DNA of 64,000 bases, taken from contig LNAC01000856.1 of assembly GCA_002007465.1 (NCBI GenBank), forward strand, positions 549,478 to 613,477, written 5' to 3'. Source of the DNA: Ailurus styani. Lineage: Eukaryota > Chordata > Mammalia > Carnivora > Ailuridae. The position numbers were made by a program, and so were the translations under genes. Position 1 is the stretch's first letter; each line of letters opens with the position of its first letter. The notes under the pieces are model-generated. The model saw nothing but the letters and a program-made list of their open reading frames with translations, was not told where the DNA came from and made no database searches. Shown in pieces: positions 55,686 to 64,000 of the stretch.

Positions 55686-55880
55686 TTTATTAAAGATCGT
55701 ATTTATTTATTTGACAGAGAGAGAGACAGCAAGAGAGGGAACATAAGCAGGGGGAATGGGAGAGGGAGAAGCAAACTCCCTGATGAGCAGGGAACCCAAT
55801 GCAGGGCTCCATCCCAGGCCCCCAGGATCATGATCTGAGCTGAAGGCAGATGCTTGATGATTGAGCCACCCAGGCACCCC
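55686..55880 (-). repeat. CAN-SINE
   Basis: Duplication ccataaactttct. Confidence 0.9.
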
Positions 55881-55909
55881 TCCCATAAACTTTCTATGAA
55901 TTTCTTTTT

Positions 55910-56119
55910 TTGTTTTTTTGTTTTTTTTTTTTTAAAGATTCTATTTATTTATTTTAGAGAGAGAGAGAGAGGGCACAAGGAGGGGGAAGGGTAGAGGGAG
56001 AGGGAGAAGCATACTCCCCACTGAGCAGGAAATCTGATGTGGGGCTCGATCCCAGGATTCCAAGATCATGACCATAGCCGAAGGTGGACACTTAACTGAC
56101 TGAGCCACCCAGGTGCCCA
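55910..56119 (-). repeat. CAN-SINE
   Basis: Duplication atgaatttcttttttt. Confidence 0.9.
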
Positions 56120-56139
56120 TGAATTTCTTTTTTTAAAAA

Positions 56140-56299
56140 ATCTATTTTAAATATATATATTTATATATTTTATATCAAAATATATATATATACACACACA
56201 CATACACATAGGTAATCACTACACCCAGTGTGGGGTTGAAACTCATAGCCTTGAGATCAAGAATAGGATGCTCTACTGACTGAGCCAGCCAGGTGCCCC
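56140..56299 (-). repeat. Short tRNA-Lys-like SINE with AT/AC tail
   Basis: An (AT)n/(AC)n tract (56148-56208), then gtaatcactacacccagtgt ... gagccagccaggtgcccct; duplication ctatgaatttcttt-like at the flanks. Confidence 0.75.
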
Positions 56300-56548
56300 T
56301 CTATGAATTTCTTTCTTACATTCAGATTTTGTCCTGTTTTTATACTCTTTCCCATTCTGAAGTAGCCAGCTTCAGTTTAGGACAAAATTAAATTCTTTTC
56401 CTTCAACAAAATGCACCTCCATTCCTTATATCTTTCCTTACTGAAATTATAGATTCTACTTTCCTAGCACACAGAGATATTTCCCTTATAATTTCTAGTA
56501 GCTTTTATTAATTATATTAGAATTTTTAACCTTTAAAAACTTATTTTT

Positions 56549-56766
56549 CGGGCGCCTGGGTGGCTCAGTGGGTTAAAGCCTCTGCCTTCGGCTCAGGTCA
56601 TGATCTCAGGGTCCTGAGATCAAGACCCACATCGGGCTCCCTGCTCAGTGGGAAGCCTGCTTCCTCCTCTCTCTCTCTGCCTGCCTCCTGCCTACTTGTG
56701 ATCTCTATCTCTCTGTCAAATAAATAAATAAAATCTTTAAAAAATATAAAAAATAAAAAAAATAAA
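56549..56766 (+). repeat. CAN-SINE, young
   Basis: Duplication aaaacttatttttc. Confidence 0.92.
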
Positions 56767-57365
56767 AACTTAATTTTCTACTGAAAATTAATAAGTAAAC
56801 AATTGTGGACTGTCTCTTACACTAACATTCTGTGGCTTGGCAAATACAGAAGTACTTTTTGTAATTTTCAGAAACACACGGTTTCTCATAGTAAATTTTT
56901 GAGTATGGCACAAAACGGTTTACTAATGGACCTGAATATCATTAGTTCCTTTGTAAAGGAAGCCAAACATGGATAAAACTATTTTTAGTAATGTTTCAGT
57001 ATTTTGTTCTATTTGGAGATGATCTAGCTATTCAATGAACTTGCCTTAACTCATCATTTAACTTAACTTACCAAAACTAAGTTTTCGGGTAATCAAAAGG
57101 TTTTGGAAACTATTTGTCTAAAAGTTTACCAGAAACTCTTTTCCCATTTACATCTATGTAAAACATTTGTTCTTAAAATTCTGTTTAGAATTATGAAAAC
57201 TTTATTAGACTTTAGACAAAGTTACTCATTATCCCATGTTATTTTTCTGGCTGACAAATTTTGTAACAGAGAAAACATTTACTTTTTAGATTAGTAAGCC
57301 CAGGTAAAATAAAAGTTGTATGTCTATATTACATTCATTCAATGTTGATAACTGTATAGATATGT

Positions 57366-57704
57366 CTTTTTTTATTTTTTATTAAAGATTTTATTTTTTT
57401 TTAAAGATTTTATTTATTTTATTTGACACAGAGAGAGAGATTACAAGTAGGCAGAGAGGCAGGCAGAGAGACAGGGAGAGGAGGAAGCACGCTCCCTGCT
57501 GAGCAGAGAGCCCGATGCGGGCCTTGATCCCAGGACGCTGAGATCATGACCTGAGCCGAAAGCAGAGGCTTTAACCCACTGAGCCACCCAGGCGCCCAAG
57601 ATTTTATTTATTTTTAAGTAATCTCCACACCTAACGTGAGGCTCAAACTCACAACCCCAAAATCAAAAGTCACATGCTCTACCACCTGAGCCAGCCAGAT
57701 GTCC
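57366..57704 (-). repeat. Short tRNA-Lys-like SINE split by CAN-SINE
   Basis: The outer part is 57366-57395 plus 57597-57704 (aagtaatctccacacctaac); the inner SINE is 57396-57596, duplication aagattttattt. Confidence 0.85.
57396..57596 (-). repeat. CAN-SINE, young, nested
   Basis: Same orientation as its host; ends gagccacccaggcgccc. Confidence 0.9.
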
Positions 57705-57719
57705 CTGGACATGTCTATT

Positions 57720-57920
57720 TTTTTTTAACATTTTATTTAATTATTTGAGAGAGAGGGTGAGCGAGAGCGAGAATATGAGTGGAGGAGGGGGGAGCAGAGG
57801 GAGAGGGAGAAGCAGACTCCCCACTGAGCTGGGAACCAGACATGGGGCTTGATTCCAGGACTCTGGGATCATAACCTAAGCTGAAGGCAGACATTCAGCA
57901 GACTGAGCCACTCAGGTGCT
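57720..57920 (-). repeat. CAN-SINE
   Basis: Duplication gacatgtctatttt on both sides. Confidence 0.9.
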
Positions 57921-58379
57921 TCGACATGTCTATTTTAACTAAACCAACAAATTTAAACTAGCTTTTATTCACTGAAGATTATCTTAGAACATATGAACTT
58001 AAAAAAAATTGGGAGGGGTTAGTTTTCCTATTTTTAAGAGCTCTAAGAATACTTCCACAAAGACTTTAGAAGGCTTGCACTCCTCCCCCGACATAGTTTT
58101 ATTGTAGCTTAAGGGAGAAGGCCTAAAAAAATCCTATCAGTTTCTGAACATCAGCTTGCAATTTAGCCAACAGTTAAAAAAAATCTCTTTAAATAGCTAA
58201 TCGGTTTTCAACTTCGAGGAACAGTAAATATTTCTGGCAGTATTTAACAACCTCTTGGATTCAAGAAACATTTAGAAAGAGGAGGCAGAAGATATTTTGT
58301 TTTCCTTTTTCTATTGAGATTTGGGAGAGTGAAGTCTGGTAAGAATTCTCACCCTTTGGCAGCTTCAGCTGGCTTCTCC

Positions 58380-58470
58380 AGGATCCCATCTATAAGCTCC
58401 AAGAAGGGTTTAAAGTAGAATGAAGCTCCAGTATCTACTAGAATTCGGAAAGGTTTTTTCATTCATTTTT
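58380..58470 (-). pseudogene. pro: ERV1 protease remnant
   Basis: The minus strand encodes RILVDTGAS (about 58447-58421), the aspartic-protease active-site loop, in the position expected between the gag side (59-60 kb) and the pol side. Flanking frames are broken. Confidence 0.65.
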
Positions 58471-58914
58471 AGTTTCCCCTTAGCTGTTTAAGGGAATTAT
58501 GTAGCATTTTACCAGAAAATTCCTCAGAGTCTCATCAACTCTGGGAGGGGCCCGTATGAGGTCCCTTTTGGGAGCATAGATTTGGGATTGTCTGTAAGTC
58601 CACTGATTTGGTAGACTTTGATTATAGTCTTGTCCAAAGAAGCAAAGTGCTTAGAGCTCATAATGCTTGGTCAGACCAGTGGCCTCTCATCCTAGTTTCT
58701 GCCATTTTATCAATCTATTAGTCTTAAGAGATATTATATTTACAAAAATTTTTGAGGGTTTTCTGTGGGTTTAGGAAATGTTTAAATATGGTCCTTAGTT
58801 TGGCCTTTGACCAAGGAGTGAAAGATAGCCGATCATGGTCACCCGTATCCTTAGGTTTTTTTACTGTAAAAAGTAATACAGTTTAATAGCCTTTTTAAAG
58901 TGAAAAAAGCTAGT

Positions 58915-59111
58915 TATTTATTTATTTTTAAAGATTTTATTGATTTATTTGACAGAGAGATCACAAGTAGGCAGAGCAGCAGGCAGAGAGAGAGGGGGAA
59001 GCAGCCTCTCCTCTGAGCAGGGAGCCCGATTCGGGGCTCGATCCCAGGACCCTGGGATCATGACTTGAGCCGAAGGCAGATGCTTAACCCACTGAGCCAC
59101 CCAGGTGCCCT
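58915..59111 (-). repeat. CAN-SINE in old ERV1
   Basis: Duplication tgaaaaaagcta. Confidence 0.92.
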
Positions 59112-59619
59112 GAAAAAAGCTATTTAGACAGAGGATTACTTGAATAAGTACTCAGATAAAGGGAGATAGAGGGAAGTGTTAGGGGTTACATCAGTCTTAA
59201 GGTCTTTTATTTTAGGTCCCTTTTATATTTTTAATTTTTCATTAGTTTTTCACAACAGAACTTTCATTATAAGTATTTTGGAATTTTGAAGCACTTTGGA
59301 GGTTTCTGTATGCCAATTAAAATAGGTTTCCCATTCCGTTTGTTTGATTTGGAAACCCTTGTTGTAAGTGCACTTTTTGAAGTGAACTTACCTAATTCGA
59401 ACATTCCTCAAAACAGCCATTGTAATCCCCTTAAAGGCTGGCAGCAGTTAGGTAGGAACCTAGCCACAAGTAGAATCCAACCCACATTTTGGTCCAGTCA
59501 TATCAAGCCACAAATGGGGTACAGCCTGCATTTCTGTCCAGCCATATTTTAGAGCCTTCAACTGCACAGTTACCAAGCCCAGTTCTCAGGACACAAAAAC
59601 TTAGCATGATTTTGCCTAA

Positions 59620-59805
59620 TTTTTTTTAGATTTTATTTATTTATTTGACAGGCAGTACAAGGAAGAGGAGCAGCAGGCAGAGGAGAAGGGAGAAGCAGGC
59701 TCTCCACTGAGCAGGGAGCCTCATGTGGGGCTCAATCCGAGGACCCCGAGATCATGACCTGAGCCAAATGCAGATGCTTAACCGACTGAGCCACCCACGT
59801 GCCTC
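59620..59805 (-). repeat. CAN-SINE in old ERV1
   Basis: Duplication attttgcc. Confidence 0.9.
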
Positions 59806-60799
59806 ATTTTGCCATTTCTGCATATATCGATAGCTTCTGGAACCATAGCTCTTGGGTATTATTTTATGTCTAGGGACTATGCTGATGGCCTTTGGGAGGC
59901 ATGTTGGAAGGTGGTGTACTTAACTCTTTTAACAGTCTCATTTTTTTGGTTAAGCTTTTGGGTCTCTTGGAACCAAACTAACACCCAAGTGGAATGGCCA
60001 CTGGGATGGGGATTGTATGGTATTTTACAATGTACCTTGTTGCACGGAAATTCTTTTGAGGTTGGCAGATGACCTAGTGTCCACCCAACCTGTTTTATAA
60101 TCAACTTATCCTAACATGGGAGTCTTCAAGCTAGGTAGCAGGCAAGTACTCTGTAAGCTTCTAAGTGCTCGACCTAGGTTCACCAATTTTGTGGCTCTTT
60201 TTTTTTTTTGCCCCTAAGATTCCTGTTAACAATAGCCTTTAATTAAAACAAAATGTTATTCATTTGAGGCCTCTCACGGGACCCTGTCCAGTTTAAATTG
60301 AGCCCAGTCTGGATCCAAACCTATTCTAGTTTTTAAGTTGGACCCAGTCTGGTCCTGGACTAAATCCAGGTTTTACATTGGGCCCAGTTCAACTGGTAAC
60401 ACCCAGTCTGGTAACTACCATCAATTCCCAGCATGAAATTTGGGAGAGTGGGGAGAGAATTCAGGGAGGGTCTTCAATCAAATGAGGAACTGTGGAAAGT
60501 CACTTAGTTGGGAGCTCCACGCAAAGAGAACCAAGCTCAGAACTGAGTGGAACTTAGCTATGGCTCTCAGAAATAGCAAGAAAGAGAACTCCAAAGGGTT
60601 TTTGGGTACCAAAGCTGGATTCTCATTGTCCCTGAAGCTGTTGGAAGTCTCTTTCAGCCCTGCACTGCCACCAAATCTGTTAAACAACAAGTTTCAACTA
60701 AGTAAATTTAAAGATAAAATTGGCTTTATTCAACAACTCGTGAATCAGGCAGTATCCCATCTAGAAAATAGAAAGGAGCTCTGAAGAGCTGTAGAAAAA

Positions 60800-61025
60800 G
60801 GGGCGCCTGGGTGGCTCAGTCATTAAGCATCAGCCTTTGGCTCAGGTCATGATCCCAGGGTCCTAGGATGGAGCCCCACATCAGGCTCCCTGCTCAGCGG
60901 GAAGCCTGCTTCTCTCTCTCCCACTCCCCCTGCTTCTCCCTCTCCCACTCCCCCTGCTTCTGTTCCCTCTCGCTGTGTCTCTCTCTGTCAAATAAATAAA
61001 TAAAATCTCTTAAAAAAAAAAAAAG
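60800..61025 (+). repeat. CAN-SINE in LTR
   Basis: Has a 27-bp internal duplication around tctcccactccccctgcttc; duplication agagctgtag. Confidence 0.92.
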
Positions 61026-61031
61026 AGCTGT

Positions 61032-61230
61032 AGGGCGCTTGGGTGGTTCAGTGGGTTAAAGCCTGTGCCATCGGCTAAGGTCATGATCTCAGGGTCCTGG
61101 GATCGAGTTCCGCATCGGGCTCCCTGCTGAGCAGGGAGCCTGCTTCCTCCTCTCTGTCTGCCTCTCTGCCTACTTGTGATCTCTCTCTCTCTCTGTCAAA
61201 TAAATAAAGAAAATCTTAAAAAAAAAAGAG
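61032..61230 (+). repeat. CAN-SINE, young, in LTR
   Basis: Inserted at the same agagctgtag site as the previous one, so that short sequence now occurs three times. Confidence 0.92.
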
Positions 61231-61416
61231 CTGTAGAAAAAGAAAAGTTTCTAAAGGCAGAAAGGGGGAAAGAAATGGAAGTTTATTAGCAAAGAGTATG
61301 TTGTTTCAGGCAAGGTTGTCTTCCAAAGAGTGATGGAAGGGTTCTATGAGGCAGTTTTATTCGCTAGCACTGCCCAGGTAATTCCAGATGGATTGGTTAA
61401 AGATTACATTCCCAGG

Positions 61417-61622
61417 GACCCCTGGATGGCTCAGTCGGTTAAGCATCTGCCTTCCGCTAGGGTCATGGTCCCAGGTTCCTGGGATAGTGTCCCACATTGG
61501 GCTCCTTGCTCAGTAGAGAGCTTTCTTCTCCCTCTGCCTGTGTTCCCCCTGCTTGTGCTCAAGCGCTCTCTCTCTCTCTCTCTCTATCGCTAGCTCTGAC
61601 AAATAAATAAATAATTATTAAA
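61417..61622 (+). repeat. CAN-SINE in LTR
   Basis: Flanks aaagattaca on both sides. Confidence 0.9.
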
Positions 61623-61732
61623 AAGATTACAGGAGAAGTTGAAACTGCAATTAGATTAGATATTAAGTTTTGGTTTGCTGACATGGGGCTTAGCATCAGT
61701 GACTCTGTTTTGGATTGGTTATCTTGTAGCCA

Positions 61733-62235
61733 GGGCACAGGGGTGCAAGAGCGTCCAGCTTCGGAGACCCTAAACAGACTGACTTTGGCCACTTGCCGCT
61801 AACAAAATCCAGAGGCAGAGAGCCGAGTGGTGGTGAAACAAGAAAGGAATTGATTTCAGAGAGGCCAACACTGGGAAGATAGTGGGCTAACCTCTCAAAG
61901 ACTGTCTCCTAAGTGCTGAAAATACTTCTAGGTTTATATAAAGGATATGTGGGACAAAGGTTGGTAGGGTATGTGCAGGTGGGAAGTAAGGGTCAGGTCA
62001 GTCATTGTATTGGTGTCAATCATGGGTAGGAGGCTTGCTGGCTCAGGGCTGTCCTTATTGCTTGAGGGGGTAGTTTTGGTTCCCATCAGGGGATGCTTTG
62101 CCTGAAGGGTCTTTTGTGTAAATTAGAGATAAGCTAGAAAGAAAAACTTAATCAATTAGAAAGTTTGAGGATGAAATGGACATAGTCCTCTGTGGATCCC
62201 TTTCCTAAGACTAGATTGTATCTTTTTGAACAGAG
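61733..62235. other. Unclassified sequence between two proviruses
   Basis: ggtttatataaagg and gcccacatgtcag-like phrases suggest another old LTR, but I could not identify it or an orientation. Confidence 0.3.
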
Positions 62236-62568
62236 TGTAATTTATTGTCTGGTAGGTAGTTGTTGGGCTGGCAGGAGATGGAAGCTATACAAAATGAAAA
62301 CCCGTCCAAGATGGCGGACCTTCCCGCCAAAGTCCATCCAAGATGGCGGACCTTCCCGCCAAAACTCATCAAGATGGCTGATGCCTAGCCCCTCCCCTGC
62401 TTTACCCAATAAAAGCCCCCGTCACTCTGCCTTGCGCGTGACTTCCCTGACTCCCTTCTCTCAGAGTCGCGGAACCTCGCCTGAGGGTGCTTGCAATAAA
62501 GCTCTGTCTTTGGACTATAATTTGCCTTAGCCGTCTTTATTCCTGTGCGCGACCAGAAAAACCTTACA
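62236..62568 (+). repeat. 5' LTR of young ERV1 provirus (tRNA-Phe type)
   Basis: Ends in accttaca, two bases before the primer site. It contains a tandem U3 repeat (62305-62363), CCCAATAAAAG as CCAAT/TATA-like core (62405-62415), and AATAAA at 62495-62500 in R. The 5' edge is uncertain: TG starts at 62236 or 62261 are both possible. The upstream sequence is unrelated old repeat. Confidence 0.8.
62305..62363 (+). promoter_or_regulatory. LTR U3 tandem repeat with YY1-like and E2F-like sites
   Basis: Two identical 27-nt units (62305-62331 and 62337-62363), each with AAGATGGCGG (YY1 consensus core) followed by TTCCCGCCAAA (E2F consensus-like). A decayed third AAGATGGCTG lies at 62371-62380. The site names come from known consensus sequences; binding is not shown. 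Confidence 0.65.
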
Positions 62569-62570
62569 TT

Positions 62571-62588
62571 TGGTGCCGAAACCCGGGA
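62571..62588 (+). other. Primer-binding site, tRNA-Phe
   Basis: TGGTGCCGAAACCCGGGA is the exact 18-nt complement of the 3' end of mammalian tRNA-Phe, two bases after the LTR, which is the normal gammaretroviral spacing. Confidence 0.93.
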
Positions 62589-62901
62589 GGAGATTGAGCC
62601 CCTGTCCCGGCAGGGAGGCTCTCTCCTCCTCTCGAACGGACCGGACCGGGACTTCTCTTTATCCAGACGCCTCTCAGGACCCGGTTGGGTGAGTGTTCCC
62701 TGGTTCCCGCGCCTCCTCCGGAAAGCCCTGTCCTAATCGCGGCCGCGTCAGGGCTGACCCCTCCGGCCACCAGGTGGCCCCCAAGTTCCGTGGAATTGGG
62801 AGACGTCCCCATTCCGCGGTAACTGCCTACGAACCTGCAACCCAATTAGTAGACAAAAGGACGCTTTTTTCTGCAAATTGGGCTAATAGGTGAAGGGGAC
62901 C
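62589..62901 (+). other. Provirus leader between primer site and gag
   Basis: GC-rich untranslated leader that would hold the splice donor and packaging signal. GTTGGGTGAGTGTT near 62685-62697 contains a good donor-like G|GTGAGT. Confidence 0.5.
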
Positions 62902-64000
62902 ATGGGAACCTCTCAGTCCAAATTTGGCCCCACAACGCCTCTGGGCTGCTTCCTGGCTAACCTCCGCACCTTGGGATTAGACCAAGACCTATGAAGGCGG
63001 CGCCTCATACATTACTGCACTGTCGCCTGGCCCCAATACCAATTAGACAACCAGTCGCGATGGCCCCCCGAGGGCACCTTTGACTATCAGGTCCTCACGG
63101 ACCTTGATAACCTCTGTAGACGCCAGGGCAAATGGTCCGAAGTTCCCTATGTCCAGGCTTTCTGGACTTTGCGTTCTCAGCCCTCTTTGTGCTCCCGATG
63201 CTCCACCTCTCAGGTTCTCCTGGCACGCTCTCCCCCTCCGCCTCTTCTGCCTACTGCTCCGAAAGATCCTGAGCCACTTTCTTTCTCTCCCCTCTCCGAG
63301 CCTCCTGAGAACCTCTCTGGACCCCCTGTGAGGGCCCCCCTCATATCTTCACCTCCGCCTTACCATCCTGTTCCTCAACCTCCTACAGTCCCCAACCCTT
63401 CACAGGCCCTGGATCCAACCTCAGAACAGGTCGCTTCAATGGCTCCCAAGGCTCCGCCACCCGAGACCGACGCTGAGCCGCTCCCCCTGCCAGACACTCC
63501 CCCTTCCCCCCCTATTTCTGCTCGTACTCGGTCCCGAAACCCAACTCCCGATTTAGTCTGCCCCTTAAGGGAGGTCGCTGGGGCCGAGGGAGTTGTCCGA
63601 GTCCACGCGCCTTTTTCTCTGCAGGACCTTTCCCAGATAGAAAAGCGCTTGGGCTCTTTCTCAGCCAACCCTGATAATTTTATCAAGGAGTTCCAATATT
63701 TAGCACAGGCCTATGACCTTACCTGGCACGACCTACATGTCGTCCAGACCACCACCCTTACCACCGAGGAGAGGGAACGCATCCAGGCTGCCGCCCGAGA
63801 ACATGCTGACCAGGTCCATCTTACCGATGCCACCATGCCAGTTGGTGCCCAGGCAGTCCCAGCAGTAGAACCCGGCTGGGACTACCAGAACGGCCAAGAT
63901 AGCCGCCGGCGCCGTGACCGCATGATTCAGTGCCTTATTGCTGGAATGCATACAGCCTCCAACAAGGCGGTCAACTATGCCAAACTTAGGGAAATTATTC
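62902..64000 (+). pseudogene. gag: ERV1 gag, one premature stop, runs off window
   Basis: Gammaretrovirus-like Gag. The ATG at 62902 is followed by Gly (a myristoylation-type MGxxxS start). The frame then meets TGA at codon 31 (62992-62994) and is otherwise open to the window end, about 335 codons. Seen in order: a matrix-like segment, a long Pro-rich segment with a PPPY late-domain motif (63352-63363) and SPPI stretches, then a capsid-like N-terminal domain from about 63600 with Pro-Phe-Ser and a TWxDL-type stretch. Apart from the one stop there is no visible frameshift, so the element is young. The stop falls in matrix, so no full Gag is made from this start. pro, pol and env lie outside the window. 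Confidence 0.88.

Larger units (their letters stand above)
56300..58380 (-). other. Probable pol remnant of old ERV1 with SINEs
   Basis: AT-rich unique-looking pieces (56300-56549, 56766-57365, 57921-58380) between the L1 block and the protease motif. I see no RT or RNase H motif in them, so either pol has decayed or been deleted, or these are another repeat. Confidence 0.3.
58480..60677 (-). other. Decayed leader/gag region of the old ERV1
   Basis: Lies between the protease motif and the 5' LTR on the minus strand and carries two SINEs (58915-59111, 59620-59805). The stretch 59810-60110 is open for tens of codons in the minus frame; ORFs are short. Assigned by position only. Confidence 0.5.
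60678..61732 (-). repeat. 5' LTR of old minus-strand ERV1, with three SINEs
   Basis: Ends (minus) in GTTGTTTAACA at 60678 and carries a GAATAAAGCC polyadenylation signal. Without the SINEs at 60800-61025, 61032-61230 and 61417-61622 it is close to the 386 bp of its partner. The sequence just inside (TTTGGTGGCAGTGCAGGG) stands where a primer site should be; the tRNA is unclear, possibly a decayed tRNA-Leu type. Confidence 0.75.

Noticed and set aside
55277..55693. 138-codon hydrophobic plus-strand ORF
   Set aside because: Runs across the L1-in-L1 junction; antisense L1 sequence.
62564..62845. Minus-strand ORF over the provirus leader
   Set aside because: Antisense to primer site and leader; GC-rich chance ORF.
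63375..63951. Minus-strand ORFs of 103 and 72 codons
   Set aside because: Antisense shadows of the gag frame.

Overview
The window is nuclear DNA of a caniform carnivore, very probably a mustelid. It carries roughly 80 tRNA-Lys-derived CAN-SINEs (head gcgcctgggtggctcag, CT-rich middle, AATAAA plus A tail), many of the subfamily reading gtgggttaaagcctctgc, which I associate with mustelids. It also holds carnivore L1 3' ends, MLT1/MaLR LTRs, MIR/L2, MER5A and ERV1-class proviruses. Two runs of N (31647-31780, 52123-52228) and one single n (2647) are assembly gaps.

The one convincing protein-coding gene is on the minus strand and fills 7.6-37.5 kb. I recognise it as LUZP4 (leucine zipper protein 4, an mRNA-export adaptor on human Xq23), which suggests that the window is X-linked. 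By hand I recovered eight coding exons: 37499-37418, 27133-27002, 25677-25562, 25076-23533, 18790-18712, 14228-14176, 9523-9403 and 7683-7585. All have AG/GT borders, every junction phase agrees, and together they make 2226 nt = 741 codons plus stop. Exon 1 carries the UAP56-binding motif (LDMSLDDI across the exon 1/2 junction). Exon 4 is a 66-unit, 21-bp-period (7-residue) array rich in SERSRGQ. Exons 5-8 encode a C-terminus that ends in a SLNERF motif, like UIF (FYTTD1). The human protein as I remember it stops in exon 4 and lacks this tail. The array is also open in a second sense frame giving leucine heptads (RDLVASQ); that frame looks like the one that supplies the leucine zipper in human.

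Layout: 0-7 kb, intergenic repeats downstream of LUZP4; 7-37.6 kb, LUZP4 with repeat-filled introns, including a pyrimidine-rich minisatellite (35.4-36.4 kb) and an unexplained exon-like ORF on the opposite strand (32799-32987); 37.5-37.75 kb, its promoter region with CCAAT and GC boxes; 38-44.6 kb, repeats including an ERV1 LTR and a 5S rRNA retrocopy inside a MER5A; 44.6-46.2 kb, an HNRNPA1 processed pseudogene split by a SINE; 46.6-61.7 kb, a decayed minus-strand ERV1 provirus (LTR pair, protease motif, env TM remnant) heavily invaded by L1 and nested SINEs; 62.2-64.0 kb, the 5' LTR, tRNA-Phe primer site and most of gag of a much younger plus-strand gammaretrovirus-like provirus that runs off the window.

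Most SINE boundaries are read by eye and are good to about 10 bp. Names of repeat families and of LUZP4/FYTTD1/HNRNPA1 come from memory, not from a search.
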